Shown piece after piece: positions 21,478 through 31,462 of a DNA stretch of 50,706 nt. Made by a program: the position numbers and the translations under genes. Under the pieces are notes generated by a model, which saw only the letters and a program-made list of their open reading frames with translations, was not told the origin of the DNA and ran no database searches. The DNA lies in NCBI GenBank assembly GCA_022925895.1, contig JAKSYS010000462.1, positions 1-50,706 of the forward strand, read 5' to 3'. Numbering within the stretch: position 1 is the first letter of the stretch; each line of letters opens with the position of its first letter. This stretch comes from Fragilaria crotonensis (taxonomy: Eukaryota; Bacillariophyta; Fragilariophyceae; Fragilariales; Fragilariaceae).

Positions 21478-24400
21478 CATCATCTGCAGCAATGATGCGG
21501 TTGCTCCTGGCAATCTTGTTTGCAATGACTGGGAATCTGTTGATTACTCTGACGTGGTTACCACGTCAATCTTGGAGGGTGAAACCTTCTCGCGTGATTA
21601 CAAGAGAGTGTATGGTATCCTCATCAATCCATTTGTCATTGAGTGACCTGACTGGCCTTTCGTTCAACCCCTGAAAAGGAAGCGGGGTAAATGCTGCCTA
21701 TCAAGGTCTTGAAGCCCCAGGATGAGAAAAGATCTGCAATTGCCGCCTGGAAGGCCAGGGTGTATCCCATGGTAACTACCCCCATCTTCACTCCTGGGAA
21801 AGTAATGTTCTATTTTGACCAGTATGTGGGCAGGCACCAGCAGGAACATAATGAGTTGTTGCTCTTGGAGGACCCAGATGCAGACAATACCAAGACAGAT
21901 CCTGGTTTCCTTGCTTGCATTTGTGATCCAAAGTTAGAGACTGGCGCCTGCTTTCTGCCAACTTTGAGTTGTGTCAGCAGTACTTCAAGACTATTGTTGA
22001 GAACACCAAGGGCATAAGTTGCCCTCCAACATTTGAGAGATTTGCCAAGGTTGGAATTGTCAAAGATAAGAGGAAGGTCAAGCAGAAGAAAAACAAGTTG
22101 AGTGAGGATGACATGTTGCCTAGGGGAATTCTAATTCAGCACTCAGGGCAGTTTTTGACCAAAGATATTAACAAGAAGCTGAAGCCTTTGTTTGAAGAGG
22201 AGAAAGTCAAGCATCTCCGCAAGATGGCAAGAGGAAGGAGAAGCCTGAGGCCAGGAAAGTTGCAGCCGTCACTTCTCAGGAGGCAACTTCACCTGAAGAT
22301 GACGTAGATACAAAAACTCCTGTTCTCTCCAATGCTGGTGGCAAACAGTTGGCCGCACTGTTCATGGTGCCGAGCAGAAGCCAGCTTGACGATCCGAACC
22401 GGCTCTTGTTATGACCGACCTACGGTTAGGTGTTTCTTACATTTAGGAGGCTGGGTCACATCATTTCTGTTTCACTTCCCATTTTGAAAGATGTCTTTTG
22501 TGTCTCGGCATCCAAGCCATCTTGTGACAACAATGACATTAGAGCTGAACTCAATTCTCATGCCAATACATGAGGAGTTGCAGGCCACAATACTCTGCTT
22601 GTCTCTGACAAAGGTTATCAGGTCACTGTTCACCCATACAGTGGTAAATATGAACCCATAAAGAATGTTTCCATCACCACGGATGGGCCGATATGGATCC
22701 CCCCTCAGAATGGACAACAATTCACCCTCGCTCATTATCAATGAGGCATTGTACTCTGGGGACCAACTAGATATCACTCTGTTGAATCAAACCAATTACG
22801 CACAAGTTAGGTCACTGTTGAGGATGTTCCACGACAGCTTGATACTATTTCTTTTTGCCTTCTACTCACCATCCTGCCGCAAAGTTGCGGATTCAACATT
22901 TATCTTCTGGTCTTGCTTGTGAGTTGTACGCCCACCTGGACCGAGTGCAAACAATACCTTCACATGGAATCAACATCACCATTCTGATGGGATCCATCAT
23001 CTGACCGATTTGTCAACAAGGAGGAGACTTACGTTTTCAGCATGTGTTGCTGAAAAGTTGTTGGCAACTGATCATGCACTGAATGCTTCAAGGTTGGTTT
23101 CTACAGTGCAACCTTTAAGCTCAATGCACAGCTCCATTGGTTAGGATGATGGCCCTCTGACGGACTGCTTTGTGGATGCAGTCAATGTTGCAGCAGATGA
23201 CACTGTTGGAGACGGCTTGTCAAGAGATCAAAGCGACAGCAATGTTGATCCAATAGACGATGAAAGCTGAAAGCTATTTTCCCTCTCTACGAGTGAAAAC
23301 TATCAATTGTAAAACCCAAGATCATATCTCAGAGATGGAGAGATGGCCTTGACACTGCTAGAACAACCTTGCAAGTGACAAAGCAATCTTAAATCTAGAG
23401 GGGCTTGGCAAAAGGTGAAAGGAAAGCAAGGTAGAGGCTAGATCATTGTGCTTTCAAAAACTTGAGCTGTTAGCGGTATTCGGATACTATCTTTTCTATG
23501 ATGCAATCGGTCTGGGGACACATGGAGGCAGAGGTGTTTACAAATGGCTGGGGGGCCACCATTTCTACCCCTTGAAGCGTAAGGGGATGGCTTGTCCAAA
23601 TGCTTGAATGCCTTTTATTCAAGAGGTTGGGATTCCCCAGATGATTGTGATGGAAATTGCGTCAGAAGAGGTCCATGGGGAGATGGAAAGAGCTGTCGCC
23701 AGTTCTGAATTAGGCAAGAGCAAACTGTTCCTTTTAGCATATGGTCTAACCTTGCGGAGTCAACGATTCAAGAATTGAAAGTTGGAATCCGGAGAACGTT
23801 TGTCGGTTGGAGGCACCGAGATGCCTTTGGTGTTTCTGCGGTAAGTGGGTGGATGACATCAATTTGACAACCGACGGCGGTTGATATGCCGCAACTCCAA
23901 GGAAGAGCTCTCCATCAAGACATCCTGGGGTCTACACCACACACCTCCCAGTATGTTCTGTTTAAGTGGTGGTATGAGCCAGTCTTGTATTGGGATCCAG
24001 TTGGTACCTTCCTGCATGAGGTGTTGCCAAAGTCTCAACAGACCTGATGGCATTCTACCTTCTGACTCAGACTGGGAACACAACTGTCTGCTAGCTAGTA
24101 GGTTTATAGATGACTTTGCTAATCCTGTTGACTTAAAGATTTGGCTTGTGGTGTTGGATGAAGGCATTTGAGCCAAATTGGGGATGTTCTCCAGGAGGAG
24201 GACATTGACCCAGAAATGAAGGGTTCAATGCCGGAAGTATCAGATGATGTCTTTGATGATGAAGGCGCAAGTTGTATGGATGCAGTGGACATACCAAGTC
24301 CTGAGGATGGGACTGATAACCATACCCCTGACTCTCTGATCAATAGTTGACTGCCAAACCGTGATGGTCAACTGATTGGCAAGCGTCAAGCAAACACTTT

Positions 24401-25060
24401 GTTGGATACATCATGCCTACTAGTATATGAAATGGAATTGATTCCCTGATGGTATGACAGAGGCAAGTGCGGCTAATCTGATTGCGGAGAACAGCATGCT
24501 GCTGTCCTAAGTCAAGAATGACAAAGGACAAAGCTATTCTGTGTTGAGTGAGATCATCGGACACCGGACTAACGTCCATGCTATTTCAAAGGGTGATGGC
24601 TCTGTGGAAGACCGATATGGTAAACAACATATGTGGATCAATATGCAAGGTTGGGATTTGCAGTCGAGTGCTGGCGTGGTTTAACAACCTGCTGGGTACC
24701 ATTGTCAGAATGGAAAGAGTCGAACTCGGTGGGTGTGGCGGAGTACACTGTTGCCAACATGATTGCCGAAGAGTTGGCATTTGCTTGGCGGGTGCGCAAG
24801 TCTCTGCACAAGTGGGATCGGATCATAAAGAAAGCTGATGGCGGATGTTGGTCTAAGATGCATACATTTGGAATCAAACTGCCAATGACAGTGGCAAAGG
24901 CCCTCAAGTTTGACAAACAAATGGGCTCCAACTTTTGGAGAATGGCCATTGAACAATACCTGATGCACCTCATTGCCCCTGTCCTTCTTGCTTTTATTTG
25001 TTTCGGGTGATTTGACTTCCAGGCTACAATGATCTCCTTGGAACTTAACCATCATAAAGC
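21478..25060 (+). mobile_element. Degenerate Ty1/copia-type retrotransposon internal region
   Basis: Peptides of a copia polyprotein occur in the right order but in shifting frames and with stops. About 21478-22310 is gag-like (SILEGETFSRDYKRVYGIL, then a Lys-rich part). About 22540-22850 is a protease-like stretch reading AELNSHANT where active elements have the DSHADT-type motif; both aspartates are Asn and a TGA follows. It continues with EALYSGDQLDITLLN and VEDVPRQ. About 23500-23860 is the integrase core end (SEEVHGE, then WSNLAESTIQELKVGIRR). About 23880-24350 is an acidic linker. About 24550-25010 is the start of the reverse-transcriptase region (GHRTNVHAISK, ESNSVGVAEYTVANMI, HTFGIKLPMTVAKAL, FWRMAIEQ). 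The RT catalytic core and RNase H are not seen, and I found no LTRs. The element is dead and truncated. Confidence 0.8.
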
Positions 25061-26396
25061 CTTCACAGAGGTTATAGGGACTTCATTGCAATTTTCACTG
25101 AATTGCAAGTCCTGTAGAGTTTGCTTCCCCCACACCAACATTAAAGTTCACAAATTCTGATACACAGTCTTGTACTTGCTTGAATCATGACAATCCATTT
25201 GGGATTAGAGGAACGTGTGCCGCATCACATTTGGACATATCCTAAGGTGTTTGGGATGTCAAATTTCCATTGGGAGTTGCAATTAAAGATTCGAGAGCTG
25301 AGTGCAAGAAGAGTAGGTCTTCCTAATGGCGTTGTAAGCCATAACCGCCAGAATTTGTGCTTTAGCTACAGTAGTAATTACCACGATAAAAGCTAGGGAA
25401 TATAGTAGTTTTGAAAAGAAAAGGCACTCAAGACTAAAAAGAAGTGATATTCTATAGTAATTGTAAGTCATTGTACATCTTTGTTAAGTGGCGCATAAAG
25501 GTGTTCTTCTTAGAATATTCCTTTGGAGTAATTCTATATGCTGCTGAATACGTGAGTAGCGAGTAGTAGTACCAGGTGTGATTTATACCAGGTTACCGAG
25601 ACTCTGCGTCCTACTGTTTGGTACATTGTACAGGTTGATTCGTCCATCTATTGCACAGGTCTTGACGGGGTTTGAGTTAGTACCCAGGATGTTGTTGAAA
25701 TGGGCTATGTCCCCAGTCAGGTATTTCATGTCTAGTATGACACTGACTACTGCCTAGTACATCTACATCTGGTTCAGCATTAGCATACACTATCTACCAG
25801 TGTAGGGAATGATACATGTACCATCAGTCAGTCTATTGCTACCTACATAAATGTACAAGAAACTGCTGACAAGCATTGCTATTGCTTTGGGCATAGGTGG
25901 CACTGCTGTACAGTCTACTGATGTTTGTACACATAAGGTATGGTATGACATTGTTATAATGGCAGGTAACAATGCATCATGGTCAATCTGTACAAAAATG
26001 TGTGCAGTAAGCAAAAAGGTAGGTGGCACTAAAACATGTGAAATTTGACAATTGTGAGAGGTGCAGCAAAGAGAGGAGGGAGAAGTGAGGAGTTCTTCCA
26101 AAGAACAACACTCAGGAAGCAACTCTCCTCACATCTCTGACTTTCAGCAGCATATGGCTCCATTGTTTTGGTAAAGAAGGCATTGGGCATTGTTGAAAGT
26201 CAATGTACAAACTCAAGGAAGATGATGAACATGATTTGAATTGAGGTGAGTTTTGATTCCAGGTTCGCAGTGTCACAGTGTTGCTGGAGCACAGATGTAA
26301 TGTTTTACTGTGCACACGGGTGACAGTACTAGTATGTTTCAACAACATTTCAAGTATGACATACCGGTGGAATACTCAAGTACTCATGTACTCATA
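25061..26396. other. Intergenic, repeat-rich, no gene recognised
   Basis: Possibly includes further copia debris just after 25060. From about 25540 to 25870 the sequence is rich in GTAC and CAGTC words. ORFs such as 25851-26048 and 25790-26122 are short and show no family. Confidence 0.4.
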
Positions 26397-26404
26397 CCTC
26401 ATAC
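26397..26404. repeat. Left target-site duplication (CCTCATAC)
   Basis: Exact 8-bp direct repeat of 30481-30488, immediately outside the inverted terminus CAGGGATCGGG. Eight base pairs is the hallmark length for hAT transposons. Confidence 0.88.
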
Positions 26405-26816
26405 CAGGGATCGGGAAATAACTACTACCGGAACCGGATACCAAATACCACAGTTATTTTAGCGCTCCAATAACTGCGTTTGTGGCGATGAGCGTGTCCG
26501 GTCACCCGAGGTAATGCCTTACGGTTACTACGTACTGCTGTGAACTGGCTGGTATACCAAACCGCATACCGGATGGTGTGGTTATTAACTACTACCAGAG
26601 TTGGCGAAGTTACTTTCAGGTGGTTTTTTTTCAATGACCGCACGTATATGTATGTGCCCATACATGTATGATGAGATGATGAGTGACTGTAGAATTAAGA
26701 TCCGTATCCATTTTGTACGTACTCTCTCTACGTTGCAGTGCACTGTATATCATACAGTATCATGCTTTCAATGTTAGCGGTATATGACCGGAAAATCACG
26801 GTTATCCAAGACCAGT

Positions 26817-27376
26817 GGGGTTGCGGGAAACACCAATTTTTCAATACAGTTCCCTCAACCCCGAAAAATTCCGGCGTACAGTTCAGTACTGGTATTAGTA
26901 GAGCGTACTGGAATACAGAGTATGTATATGAGAATAGCAACAGGATACATATAGTACTACTCCGGATAAAATGAAATAATATATTTGACTACGTGTGCTG
27001 CTTCCTCCAAAAACCCAGTACGGTATCGTACTCTATCATACTAGAGAGAACACCATTTTCCCGGCGTCGTAACGGCGTCTTGGATCGCTTCCATTCGAAC
27101 AGCTCGCATAGCGTATGATATACGCATATATGTCATACCTATGAGTATGTACGAAACGCGAAGGACAAAGCCGGCAGCGTTTTTAAGGGGATGCGGGAAA
27201 CAGCTGGTATCGATTTGTTGTTTCGCACTATTATCGAAAAACGGAGCTCGACAAAAATGGCGTCTTTCAGAGAATTTTCGAGTTGTCCGGAGGATTTTCG
27301 AGTTGTCCTTCTGGATCACTTCTTAACCCTACTTTTGTGTAGCGTCTGAGATAAGTCTACAGGGAGGTGCGGGAAA
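26817..27376 (+). repeat. Left inverted arm of the hAT-like element
   Basis: Contains GGGGTTGCGGGAAACACC (26817-26834), AGGGGATGCGGGAAACAGC (27186-27204) and GGGAGGTGCGGGAAAG (27362-27377), each matched by an inverted counterpart in 29631-30310. The recurring core TGCGGGAAA is a candidate subterminal transposase-binding motif. Confidence 0.8.
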
Positions 27377-28234
27377 GTACTGAAATCTACGATGTTTGGT
27401 TGGAATAGTATTTTAAGTGTACACTGCCGCTAAACGGTGCTACTCGTACTGGTATACGGTATACACGCGTTTTGAAACTGTTTTGTCGAATGGACGATAC
27501 GCTCACTTCGTCGACGCGTGCGTCGATGGTCGACCGAAGCAACATTTGCATGGCCACCATTATACAATCTATGTACCAGGTACAAGTACTGGAGTACTCC
27601 CCTATAATAGAATGATATAGTACACTACCTTTTCAATTACTAATTCTTTAGAAGCATTGTACTGCCTGTAGACACTACCGGTAGTTGTACAAGGCCATGC
27701 AATCTGGCGCCAAGGGATTCAACGTGCCGTCGTTCATTCCCTCCATGATAATTTGCGCAGCTCCTTTCCCTCTTGTCCATCATGGTTCCACTTCCCCTGC
27801 TGGTGTTCTTACCTGCAGAAGCAGAAGAAGTTGCTACAATCATGATGGTGCCTTACTTTTGACGGAGGATACTGGTGTCTGAAATGTTGCCTTCCGTCAA
27901 TTTGAGGGAGATGAACGCTTGAGTTGCGAGTTGGGAATGGTTTTAAGAATTGTAATCGGCGGCGGATACATGACTGCGAAATTGTAAGTGATATTTTTCG
28001 ACGTGCCAATTCGATCCTGAAGTAGAAAGTGTCATACCTAAACTCCGTACAATTGTACGTGCATAATTCTGGTTGCCTCGCAACGTGTGCTTCTTTTGTT
28101 AGACCAAGTATCCACATTGAGCTCCACATTGAACGTACGAATGTGATGTACAATGTACATTGAGCTAAGTAAATTCTTGATAAGGTAAAAAACCGTTTCC
28201 TGCCTTGAACACACAGCTATATAGGGATCGTGAT

Positions 28235-28890
28235 AGTGTGCGAAAGTTAATCGGCTCAGTCACGAACACTAAATCGTTCAGTGTCGTCTCTGAACGTCGT
28301 TCAGTGTCGTCAATGAACCTGGCAAGACGGTCGAAAAAACACCGAAACTTCCCAAAAGTCAAACTTTAAATGCCCATAACTTGAGCAATAAAGGTGCTAC
28401 ATCAAAAAATGAGACTGATTTGAAAAGCTGTGAGTACGAGCTTTCCAAATCCGTGCTCCGATTGGTGGTATCTTGCTTTATCGATGAACGTTCGTCGATT
28501 GAAAATCGCATTTTGGGTGAAACGAGACAAGTGTGCGTGCTTATAACGTAACGAATATAACTCTAAAATATAAAAGTAAAACGGATTCAAATAGAAGAGA
28601 TCAAGGGCTTTCCAAATCATTCCGGTATTTGAATGTAGTACCTTTATTCGCCATGTTATGGGCTCTCAAAGTTTCGTAAAATCATTGACGGACGACACTA
28701 ACGTCATTGAACGTCGTCACTAACTCGACACAAACGTTAGTGAACGTGCGACACATGCTCCTCGAAAACTCGTTTTGAGTCCAATGCACGAAAAAACGCG
28801 CATGCGTCTACGACGCTCCTCGTACAACAAAAAAATTAGTGAACTTAGTGAACTTAGTGAACGACGACAGTGTCGTTAGTGACGTGACTC
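28235..28890. repeat. Cluster of short direct and inverted repeats inside the hAT-like element
   Basis: The words GTTCAGTGTCGTC, TTAGTGAAC and their complements (GACGACACTAACG, TTGAACGTCGTC) recur in both orientations. One spot has three tandem TTAGTGAAC units (about 28837-28862). No coding sequence is apparent. The cluster could form hairpins or bind a protein; function is unknown. Confidence 0.65.
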
Positions 28891-29020
28891 AACAAGAATT
28901 CACTATTTTACAGGTAGTTGACGGTTTTTAGTAACATGTGGTGCAAGAAAATACATAGGTACTCTGAGCATTTGTATAAGAATGGCCGAACGAAGTTTCA
29001 AACGACCTCAGCTGCGCATA

Positions 29021-29414
29021 TGACTGAACGCACACTTGTTTCTACATTAGTAGTAAACAAAATGTATATGTCATATGTAGGTTTGCATTGACTGAACGCA
29101 CGCTTCTTTCTACATTAGTTGTAATCAAAATGTATATGTCATATGTAGATTCGCATTGACTGAACGCACGCTTCTTTCTACATTAGTAGTAATCAAAATG
29201 TATATGTCATATGTAGATTCGCATTTGACTGAACGCACACTTCTATCTACATTTAGTAGTAAACAAAATGTATATGTCATATGTAGATTGGCATTTGACT
29301 TCCTTCTACATTAGTAGTAATCAAAATGTATATGTCATATGTAGATTCGCATTTGACTGAACGCACACTTCTTTCTACATTAGTAGTAAACAAAATGTAT
29401 ATGTCATATGTAGA
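29021..29414 (+). repeat. Tandem repeat, six copies of a ~68-bp unit
   Basis: Units start at about 29021, 29089, 29157, 29226, 29296 and 29354. Each contains TGACTGAACGCAC, CTACATTAGTAGTAA and AAAATGTATATGTCATATG. The fifth unit has lost GAACGCACAC and is about 58 bp. Copies differ by a few substitutions. Each unit contains the palindromic stretches CATATGACATAT-like and CTACATTAGTAG, so single strands could fold. Confidence 0.9.
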
Positions 29415-29630
29415 CATTGCAACTCGGAGTTCTTGCTACATACTGGAGTACATATCACATGTCGGTCTACGTTCTGTATAAGCTTTATGCAAGTTTTGCC
29501 ATAAAGATACAGCACCAGCAGCACTACCCGTGGCCCGTGGTACCCAGTACAATGGTACGAAATCCTTGTATCACTTACGATGGAGGCGTCAATACATAAT
29601 TTCGGTATTGCAAAAATCGTATCTTACGCT

Positions 29631-30310
29631 ACTTTCCCGCAGCTCCCAGGGATTAAAAAGGAGTGATCCCAATTCCGGATCATTCATTTCTTGAAACAAC
29701 TTTTCGGAGCAATTTGACTTTTTGAAACTCGTTTCAGAGCATGAAATATCTTTTACATGGACCACTCTACTGACACTCCTACACACCCTAGTACTCAGTA
29801 CCGCAATGCATTAGGGATACGCTCTCGGACAACTTCTCGGATCACTCGGACAACTTTGTAAATGCATCTCAAATCCGTGTCAAGTTCTCTCTGACGCAAT
29901 AACGTGACATCAGAGAATCAATTCCAGTCGGTTCCCGCAACCCCTAAAAAAGCTGCCGGCGTTGTCTTCGCGTTTCTTACATGCTCATCCTAGGTATGAC
30001 ATATATGCATATATCATACGCTAGCTATGTCATACGAGCTGTTCCATGGAAGCGATCAAAGATGCCGCTACGCAGCTGAGACAACGGTGTTCAGTACTCC
30101 AAGTACAATACTGGGTTTTTGGAGGAAGCAGCACACGTAATCAAATACATTATTTCATTTTATCCGTAGTATATGTATATCTATTGTTGATATACTCTAA
30201 TACATACTATGTATTCCAGTACTCTCTACTAATACCAGTACTGAACTGTAATCCGGAATTTTTCCGGGTTTCGGGAACTGTATTGAAAAATCGGTGTTTC
30301 CCGCAACCCC
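29631..30310 (-). repeat. Right inverted arm of the hAT-like element
   Basis: Reverse-complement counterpart of 26817-27376. CTTTCCCGCAGCTCCC (29632-29647), TTCCCGCAACCCCT (29932-29945) and GGTGTTTCCCGCAACCCC (30293-30310) mirror the three TGCGGGAAA sites of the left arm. The long matches near 30000-30130 (AGGTATGACATATATGCATATATCATACG, then GTTTTTGGAGGAAGCAGCACACG) also pair with the left arm. Confidence 0.8.
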
Positions 30311-30480
30311 AATACCGCAACCGAAAACTGGCCCGGAATAATAACTGAAATCCGACCCCAGCGTTTCAGAAAACCAGATAACCAACCTATGACGTACTGT
30401 GATACCAGGTCACTAACCATCTAACCATAGGTTTCAAATACCTAAAATAAAGGCGAGCGGTTGGTATTTCCCGATCCCTG

Positions 30481-30488
30481 CCTCATAC
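30481..30488. repeat. Right target-site duplication (CCTCATAC)
   Basis: Exact copy of 26397-26404, directly after the right terminus CCCGATCCCTG. Confidence 0.88.
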
Positions 30489-31462
30489 TAGCCATGCCAG
30501 GGTTCTGGAACCGTGCCTACCCAATATATGTACAGTAGAATGTAGTATGTGTATGGATATGTTATGGTCAAACTTGAACGTTATCTTATAATTCAGAACT
30601 TCAATTTCCTCCCGTCCGAATGGACACTCCTTGGACCAAGTGAAAATCCAACTCTAACCGAACTGCTAACTTCAGGGTCTCAAAAAGCGTACGGACACCC
30701 AACCCCGTCAATAATCAACGAACAATCGCATTCGCCGGTGCGTCAGGACTCAGGACTCGGGACAGGTTACGTAAAACGTAGCGACACGTTGGCGTACGTC
30801 ACACAAACGTACTGGGTACCCTGGATGTTCTGGAATTCTTGATCACCTGGTAATAAAATCGTGTAGAATATACTGAAACCCGAGTCAGAGTTCCGGAATC
30901 CCCATACCCTGGTGGGTTCCCGAGAGTGACACCGCAGTATTGTTACTTGTGTGCAAAAATTCATCGAATTATGTCTCCACACGTTTATCAAGTCCAAGGA
31001 AATTTTATAGTTGCTGTCTAAATATCAGTCGGAAATGATCAGCCATCTGGGGCATCATGACTTTGCCAACGCAGACGTCGGAGATGACATTCCGTTTTAA
31101 CACGCGTAGGGCCAGCTCCTTTGGTGCTCTGAGAAATACGCCGATCTTAATATCATATTTTATGGTTGGGTTTTCCGAAGGTTCGTGCTATATATATGTG
31201 CAATTGAGGTCATTGCGACGAGCCATGTGACTCTTGTGGACAAACTACTAGCGTGATTCAATCTTGAATGCGTGTCTCAAGCCCCAAGTGCAAGGCAGCC
31301 GGTACAGAATTATCACGTACCACAGCAGCCATTCGGTTTCGGGATGTTTCCTACAGAAAACCCTGGTACTTCAGAATAGTACAAATTCCATAATTAATTT
31401 TTTAAGAGGATTTTAGTGACCTCAACCGGATGATCGGATGGTCTCACGTTCCACATGAAACA
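30489..31462. other. Spacer; right part is the duplicated promoter region of ATPase copy 2
   Basis: 30489-30997 holds nothing recognisable. From about 30998 similarity to 17178-17642 begins and runs into the gene. An ATG at 31430 is in frame with the ATPase here and would add 11 residues, but it is not conserved in the other copy. Confidence 0.5.

Larger units (their letters stand above)
26405..30480. mobile_element. Non-autonomous hAT-like DNA transposon, 4,076 bp, with long folded-back arms
   Basis: Both ends carry the same 16-bp terminal inverted repeat, CAGGGATCGGGAAATA (26405-26420, and reverse complement at 30465-30480), flanked by an exact 8-bp direct repeat. CAGGG termini with 8-bp duplications fit the hAT superfamily. 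Inside, long imperfect inverted repeats continue: 26817-27205 pairs with 29926-30310, and shorter matches reach 27376 and 29631. The middle holds palindromic repeat words and a 68-bp tandem array. No ORF longer than about 115 codons and no transposase motif is visible, so movement would need a transposase supplied from elsewhere. The intact target duplication suggests the insertion is not very old. It sits between the two ATPase blocks. Confidence 0.86.

Noticed and set aside
23859-24343. Reverse-strand ORFs in the copia relic
   Set aside because: Shadows of the forward-strand copia integrase-linker sequence, which matches the element order.
29021-29414. CRISPR-like array
   Set aside because: The whole 68-bp unit repeats with no unique spacers, and the surroundings are eukaryotic with transposon termini on either side.
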